DNA of 10,022 bases from assembly GCA_942492445.1 (NCBI GenBank), contig CALOEW010000008.1:1-10022 (forward strand). The letters are read 5' to 3'. Positions 6,746 to 10,022 of this stretch are shown piece by piece (positions within the stretch are counted from its first letter, which is position 1; every line of letters begins with the position of its first letter). A model generated the notes under the pieces. The model had not been told where the DNA came from. It saw only the letters and a list, made by a program, of their open reading frames with translations, and made no database searches. The translations under genes and the position numbers were made by a program. This DNA is from NORP240 sp942492445. Its GTDB lineage: Bacteria > Pseudomonadota > Gammaproteobacteria > Pseudomonadales > Pseudohongiellaceae.

Positions 6746-8380
6746 ATGAATCGCACCCCCCTCCTGCTCGTCGCGGCCATTACCTCCTTGTTCGCTACCA
6801 CGGCCTGCGGTCAGTCTGTCAGCGCCGGGGAGCGGGCCGAATGCGAGGCGCTCGAGAATATGACCAGCCTTACAATACTTTCCGCCGACATCCGCACAGA
6901 GGATGGTGTCGCCTACTGCTACGTCCGTGGGATTCTGCCACCCGCGATCGGTTTCCACGTTCAGCTGCCCTTCCGCGACGACTGGAACGGTCGCTTCCTC
7001 AAATGGGGTGACGGAGGCAAGGACGGCGATCTCGACTTCGCGGACCACCGCGTGGCCGAGGGTTACGCGGTGGCGAACAGCAACATGGGGCACAACAACG
7101 GAGCCGAGCCCGGCTCGTCATTTGCCTTCAACAACCGTCAGGCCGAGATCGATTTTGGTCATCGAGCGGTCCACCTCACTGCCGAAGCGGGCAAGCGGAT
7201 CGTATCGGCTTACTACGGCAGGGCGGCCGAGTATTCGTACTTCGAGGGCTGCTCGACCGGCGGGCGTGAAGGGCTCATGGAGGCGCAGCGTTATCCGTAC
7301 GACTTCGACGGCATTGTCGCGGGCGCACCGGCACACCGGTACCAGGATCTGAACGCTTCGCGCACCTGGCTCATCCAGAACATGTACCGCAACAACTTTG
7401 AAGGCTCGCTCTCTTTCGACACAGACAGCGACGGCCAACCGGACAGCGTCCGCAAGGTTGAAAAGCTCCAGGACCTGGTGCTGGAGAAGTGTGACGCCGT
7501 GGACGGCATCCGAGACGGGGTCATCGATAATCCTCCCGCCTGCGACTTCAATCCGGATCGAGATCTCGCACCCATGATGTGTCCCGACGACGTAGATGGA
7601 GATGACTGCTTCACGAGCCTGCAGCTCAAGCACGTGAAGGATTTCTACCGCGGAGCCTACGACAGCTCCGGGAATAGCGTATACCCGGGGCACACTCTCG
7701 GCTCCGAGGATCAGTGGATCAGCCTTTACATTCCCAATGCCCGGAACGGTTTCCGTGCGGGTGCTCTGGGCCTTACCACCGACCACCTGAACTACCTCTT
7801 CTACGAGGAGGATCCAGGCGTCGCGCCACCCGACCTGAATGACATTGACCGTGAGCTCTTTACAGACGCGGTCCTTCCCGAGTGGGCATGGTGGAACTTC
7901 GATATTGACGACGTGACCCGTGGTCACGGTGATTTCATGAAAGCGATCACCGATGCCAACGACCCCGACCTCACCCGGGCGCTTCTCGACAGGGGAACGA
8001 AGCTCATCATGTACCATGGCTGGTCCGACGGTCTCATCGTACCAGGCGGCACCGTCGACTACTGGGAGCGTATGGTCGACGTGACCTTCGACGGGGATCT
8101 CGACATGGCCCGGAAACACGCTCGCCTGTTCATGATTCCGGGTATGGGCCACTGCGGTGGCGGACCTGGACCCGGCAGCTGGGACCGTCTTGCACCACTC
8201 GTCGCATGGGTCGAAAGCGGAATTGCACCTGAGACGATCGTGGCAACTCACAGCACCGATGGGGTGGTCGATAACGAGCGGCCTGTCTTTCCCTACCCCG
8301 ATCAGGCTGTCTATACGGGCCCGGCAGGGGGCCAGGGCGATCCCGCGAACTGGATCGCAGAGAATTTCAGCCGAAGGTAG
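6746..8380 (+). CDS. Tannase/feruloyl esterase family hydrolase (complete)
   Basis: A 544-residue exported serine esterase. Family members split ester bonds in gallate, ferulate, MHET or related aromatic esters; the substrate here is unknown. The family's CS-D-HC triad is complete: Ser170 in GCSTGGREG (168-176), Asp428 in HGWSDGLIVPGG (424-435) and His469 in PGMGHCGGGPG (465-475). Cys169 and Cys470 beside Ser and His should form the characteristic disulfide. Other family marks are WNGRFLKWGDGG (80-91), YAVANSNMGHNN (107-118), FDGIVAGAPAHR (187-198), and the lid's calcium site CDAVDGIRDGVIDNP...C (249-266). An additional DTDSDGQPD (225-233) resembles another Ca-binding loop. The signal sequence (1-20) ends in TTAC at Cys21; Thr at -3 is unusual for a lipobox, so either a lipoprotein or ordinary cleavage near VSA/GE is possible. 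GGAG lies 10 nt upstream of the start. Leucine codons are mainly CTC (21 of 40; CTG 11), unlike the PQQ dehydrogenase gene (CTG 35 of 52, CTC 9), which suggests a separate origin. It is divergent from deaD. Confidence 0.93.
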   Translation: MNRTPLLLVAAITSLFATTACGQSVSAGERAECEALENMTSLTILSADIRTEDGVAYCYVRGILPPAIGFHVQLPFRDDWNGRFLKWGDGGKDGDLDFADHRVAEGYAVANSNMGHNNGAEPGSSFAFNNRQAEIDFGHRAVHLTAEAGKRIVSAYYGRAAEYSYFEGCSTGGREGLMEAQRYPYDFDGIVAGAPAHRYQDLNASRTWLIQNMYRNNFEGSLSFDTDSDGQPDSVRKVEKLQDLVLEKCDAVDGIRDGVIDNPPACDFNPDRDLAPMMCPDDVDGDDCFTSLQLKHVKDFYRGAYDSSGNSVYPGHTLGSEDQWISLYIPNARNGFRAGALGLTTDHLNYLFYEEDPGVAPPDLNDIDRELFTDAVLPEWAWWNFDIDDVTRGHGDFMKAITDANDPDLTRALLDRGTKLIMYHGWSDGLIVPGGTVDYWERMVDVTFDGDLDMARKHARLFMIPGMGHCGGGPGPGSWDRLAPLVAWVESGIAPETIVATHSTDGVVDNERPVFPYPDQAVYTGPAGGQGDPANWIAENFSRR

Positions 8381-8744
8381 CGCGGCGGGCGGGTCAGGGA
8401 ATGGCCGGGCTGCCAGGGCTTCCGCCAACTAGTGGAGCCGCGTACGCCGTCGTCGTGGTTCACCCCGCCTGATTCTGAGCCCTTACGGTCGTGGAAGTGC
8501 ACGTTTGCCGCTAGCGGTCGTCAGGATCTCACCGCCGCGGGTTGCGTCTCTCCCGATGACCTTCAGAACCTCCCGAACCCTGATTACACCCAACCCGGAG
8601 CGTCACAAAGCCACGGTGTAAACGGATTGATCAATTGTCCTCAACAGCGGGTCAATCGGCCATCCAGTCCAACCCCCAACGAGTTGTAGACATTTCCGGC
8701 CAAACTTTTACTCTTTGAATTCCAAAAGTCGAGGAATTACAACG
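8381..8744. other. Intergenic stretch without a recognisable gene
   Basis: These 364 bp separate the tannase-family gene from the cytochrome c/copper protein gene. A frame open at about 8432-8689 (GTG start) gives a Pro/Ser-rich peptide with no recognisable feature and is not called. No tRNA-like cloverleaf and no stem followed by a T-tract that would make a clear terminator were seen. A 10-bp perfect palindrome, CCGCTAGCGG (8508-8517), is present but could be chance. The last 50 bp become AT-rich. TTGTAG and TTTACT, 17 bp apart (8685-8690 and 8708-8713), form a poor promoter-like pair, and GAGG at 8731-8734 lies 10 nt before the next ATG as its likely ribosome-binding site. Confidence 0.5.
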
Positions 8745-10022
8745 ATGAAAACGCCAATATCGCTACGAAGTGCGTGTCTGTTCGCTACCCTGTCCTGTTT
8801 CTGGAACCTGGCCACCGCAGACACCCCGTCATTCAACGCCGATGTGGCACCGATTCTGTTCGACAAGTGCGCAAGCTGCCACAATCCCGAGGGTATCGGG
8901 CCGATGTCCCTGCTCAACTACGAGCAGGTACGGCCTTATGGAGGCCTGATCAGCCTTAAGGTACAAGCCCGGGAGATGCCGCCATGGCATCTGGACAAGT
9001 CTACCGGTATTCAGGCCTACAAGAACGATATCTCCCTTTCCGACCAACAGATCCGGACTATCGTCGCCTGGGTGAATGGCGGCATGCCGGAGGGAGATCC
9101 CGCCGATCTGCCGCCAGCACCCCTGTTACCCGATGGAAGCCAATGGCAGTTGGCCGGCATTCTTGGCGAACCGGACTTTGTGGTAAAGTCGCCACCCTAT
9201 ACCGTGAATGCCAATGCTCAGGATCAGTGGTGGCTCCGAGACACAACATTCGAGGGCATTATCGACGAACCACGCTACGTGCGTGCCACTGAGCTCAAGG
9301 GCTCTTATCCACTGGGTGTCAAGGTGTTGCACCACGCGCACGCCCAGTTGTCGAGTGTTGATGCCGAAGGCAATCGTCACAGCCGCCCGGTGGGTCGACA
9401 GGGGGTGGGTAAGGGTGGCGATCTGTTTCCCGAGGGAACGGGCATGCTGATCTACCCGAATGGGTCGATTACCTGGAATCTGCATTACTTTCCAATCGAT
9501 CAGGTAGTGGAGAATGAGCAGGCGGAAGCCGCGGTCTGGTTATATCCGAAGGGCTATGTCCCCGAATTCGAGACCAACGGTGAACAGTTTTTTGCGGCCG
9601 ACCGGGGGCCTGGTGGCCTGTGGGCAGGCGATCTCGTCGTGCCACCCCATTCGATCAAATCCCAACAGGGGGTTCGCGTTCTCCGTCGGGCGGCCCTCAT
9701 TACCAGCTTCAGGCCGCACATGCATATGCGCGGAAGAGCCCAGTCTCTGGAGGCAGTCTATCCGGACGGCCGCCGGCAGATGCTTGCCCGCGTGGATAAA
9801 TACAACCACAACTGGCAGATCTCCTACGAGTTCGAAGACGATGCAGCTCCCCTGTTGCCGAAAGGAACCATGCTGCTGATCACCACTACCTGGGACAACA
9901 CGGCTAACAATCCGATCAATCCGGACCCGCGGCAATGGGTTGTGTTCGGTCAGCGCGGTGTGGACGAGATGTCCCACATCTGGATCGGGATAACCTATCT
10001 GGACGACAATCAATACGAAAGC
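8745..10022 (+). CDS. Cytochrome c fused to a PHM-like copper type II monooxygenase domain (runs off window end)
   Basis: An open frame of 426 codons reaching the window edge without a stop. ATG at 8745 is preceded by GAGG at a 10-nt spacing. A signal peptide spans about 1-25 (CLFATLSCFWNLATA, cleavage before DT). A single-heme cytochrome c domain (about 28-115) has CASCH (42-46) and probable axial Met78 in REMPPW. From about 140 the protein resembles the two-domain copper type II, ascorbate-dependent monooxygenases (peptidylglycine alpha-hydroxylating monooxygenase, PHM, and dopamine beta-hydroxylase). VLHHAHA (194-200) and NLHYFP (245-250) match the CuA ligands His-His and His. HMHMRG (325-330) and DEMSHIW (407-413) match the CuB ligands His-x-His and Met. 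All six expected copper ligands are therefore visible (H196, H197, H247, H325, H327, M409). TTWDNTANNPINPDP (381-395) is typical of bacterial relatives. The heme domain may supply the electrons that ascorbate gives in animal enzymes (inference). Oxidative activity and substrate are unproven. Confidence 0.85.
   Translation, partial: MKTPISLRSACLFATLSCFWNLATADTPSFNADVAPILFDKCASCHNPEGIGPMSLLNYEQVRPYGGLISLKVQAREMPPWHLDKSTGIQAYKNDISLSDQQIRTIVAWVNGGMPEGDPADLPPAPLLPDGSQWQLAGILGEPDFVVKSPPYTVNANAQDQWWLRDTTFEGIIDEPRYVRATELKGSYPLGVKVLHHAHAQLSSVDAEGNRHSRPVGRQGVGKGGDLFPEGTGMLIYPNGSITWNLHYFPIDQVVENEQAEAAVWLYPKGYVPEFETNGEQFFAADRGPGGLWAGDLVVPPHSIKSQQGVRVLRRAALITSFRPHMHMRGRAQSLEAVYPDGRRQMLARVDKYNHNWQISYEFEDDAAPLLPKGTMLLITTTWDNTANNPINPDPRQWVVFGQRGVDEMSHIWIGITYLDDNQYES

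Noticed and set aside
7118..8428. 436-codon minus-strand open frame opposite the tannase-family gene
   Set aside because: It is an antisense shadow of a gene with a full catalytic triad; long antisense frames are expected in GC-rich coding DNA, and no family features are visible.
8508..8517. 10-bp palindrome CCGCTAGCGG as an operator
   Set aside because: It is short, far (over 220 bp) from the next start codon and has no second copy nearby; no support beyond the palindrome itself.
8432..8689. Small plus-strand open frame (85 codons, GTG start) between the esterase and copper-protein genes
   Set aside because: No ribosome-binding site, low-complexity Pro/Ser-rich composition and no recognisable motif; treated as non-coding.

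Overview
The window looks like accessory and housekeeping DNA from an environmental gammaproteobacterium. The evidence is a DeaD/CsdA-type RNA helicase that keeps the gammaproteobacterial C-terminal RNA-binding module, moderately high GC, and a set of exported redox and esterase proteins of the kind found in marine and soil heterotrophs. No genus can be named from the sequence alone. All coordinates, residue numbers and codon counts were worked out by eye; no database search was run.

Layout. On the left, two minus-strand genes lie in tandem: a secreted 329-residue protein of unknown function (271-1260), and 50 bp downstream of it the start of a tannase/feruloyl-esterase family protein that runs off the window (1-220). 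A 513-bp divergent intergenic region follows. It holds two copies of a 52-53 bp palindromic repeat (1284-1335 and 1691-1743). To its right, on the plus strand, is a 702-residue lipoprotein quinohemoprotein dehydrogenase with an N-terminal cytochrome c domain and a PQQ beta-propeller (1774-3882), then a membrane methyltransferase of the isoprenylcysteine carboxyl methyltransferase type (4019-4603). Converging on it from the right is the DEAD-box helicase gene deaD/csdA (4663-6528, minus). Divergent from deaD is a second, complete tannase-family esterase (6746-8380, plus). After a 364-bp gap without a recognisable gene comes an exported cytochrome c / copper monooxygenase-like fusion (8745 to the window end). 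This last gene has no stop inside the window.

How the genes may work together. Five of the seven genes encode exported proteins: two esterases of the tannase/feruloyl esterase family, a PQQ alcohol/aldehyde-type dehydrogenase with its own heme c, a heme c protein fused to a PHM-like dicopper domain, and an unknown secreted protein next to an esterase. An economical reading is a periplasmic or outer-membrane-attached toolkit that splits ester-linked (possibly phenolic) compounds and oxidises the products, passing electrons to periplasmic cytochromes. This is inference; no substrate can be read from the sequence. The helicase appears to be a core gene between two accessory blocks.

Most notable points: the cytochrome c/copper monooxygenase fusion with all six expected copper-ligand positions visible; a PQQ enzyme with an Asp-x-Asp signature like that of lanthanide enzymes but a substituted metal-ligand set elsewhere; the paired palindromic repeats; and a clear change of leucine codon use in the second esterase gene.
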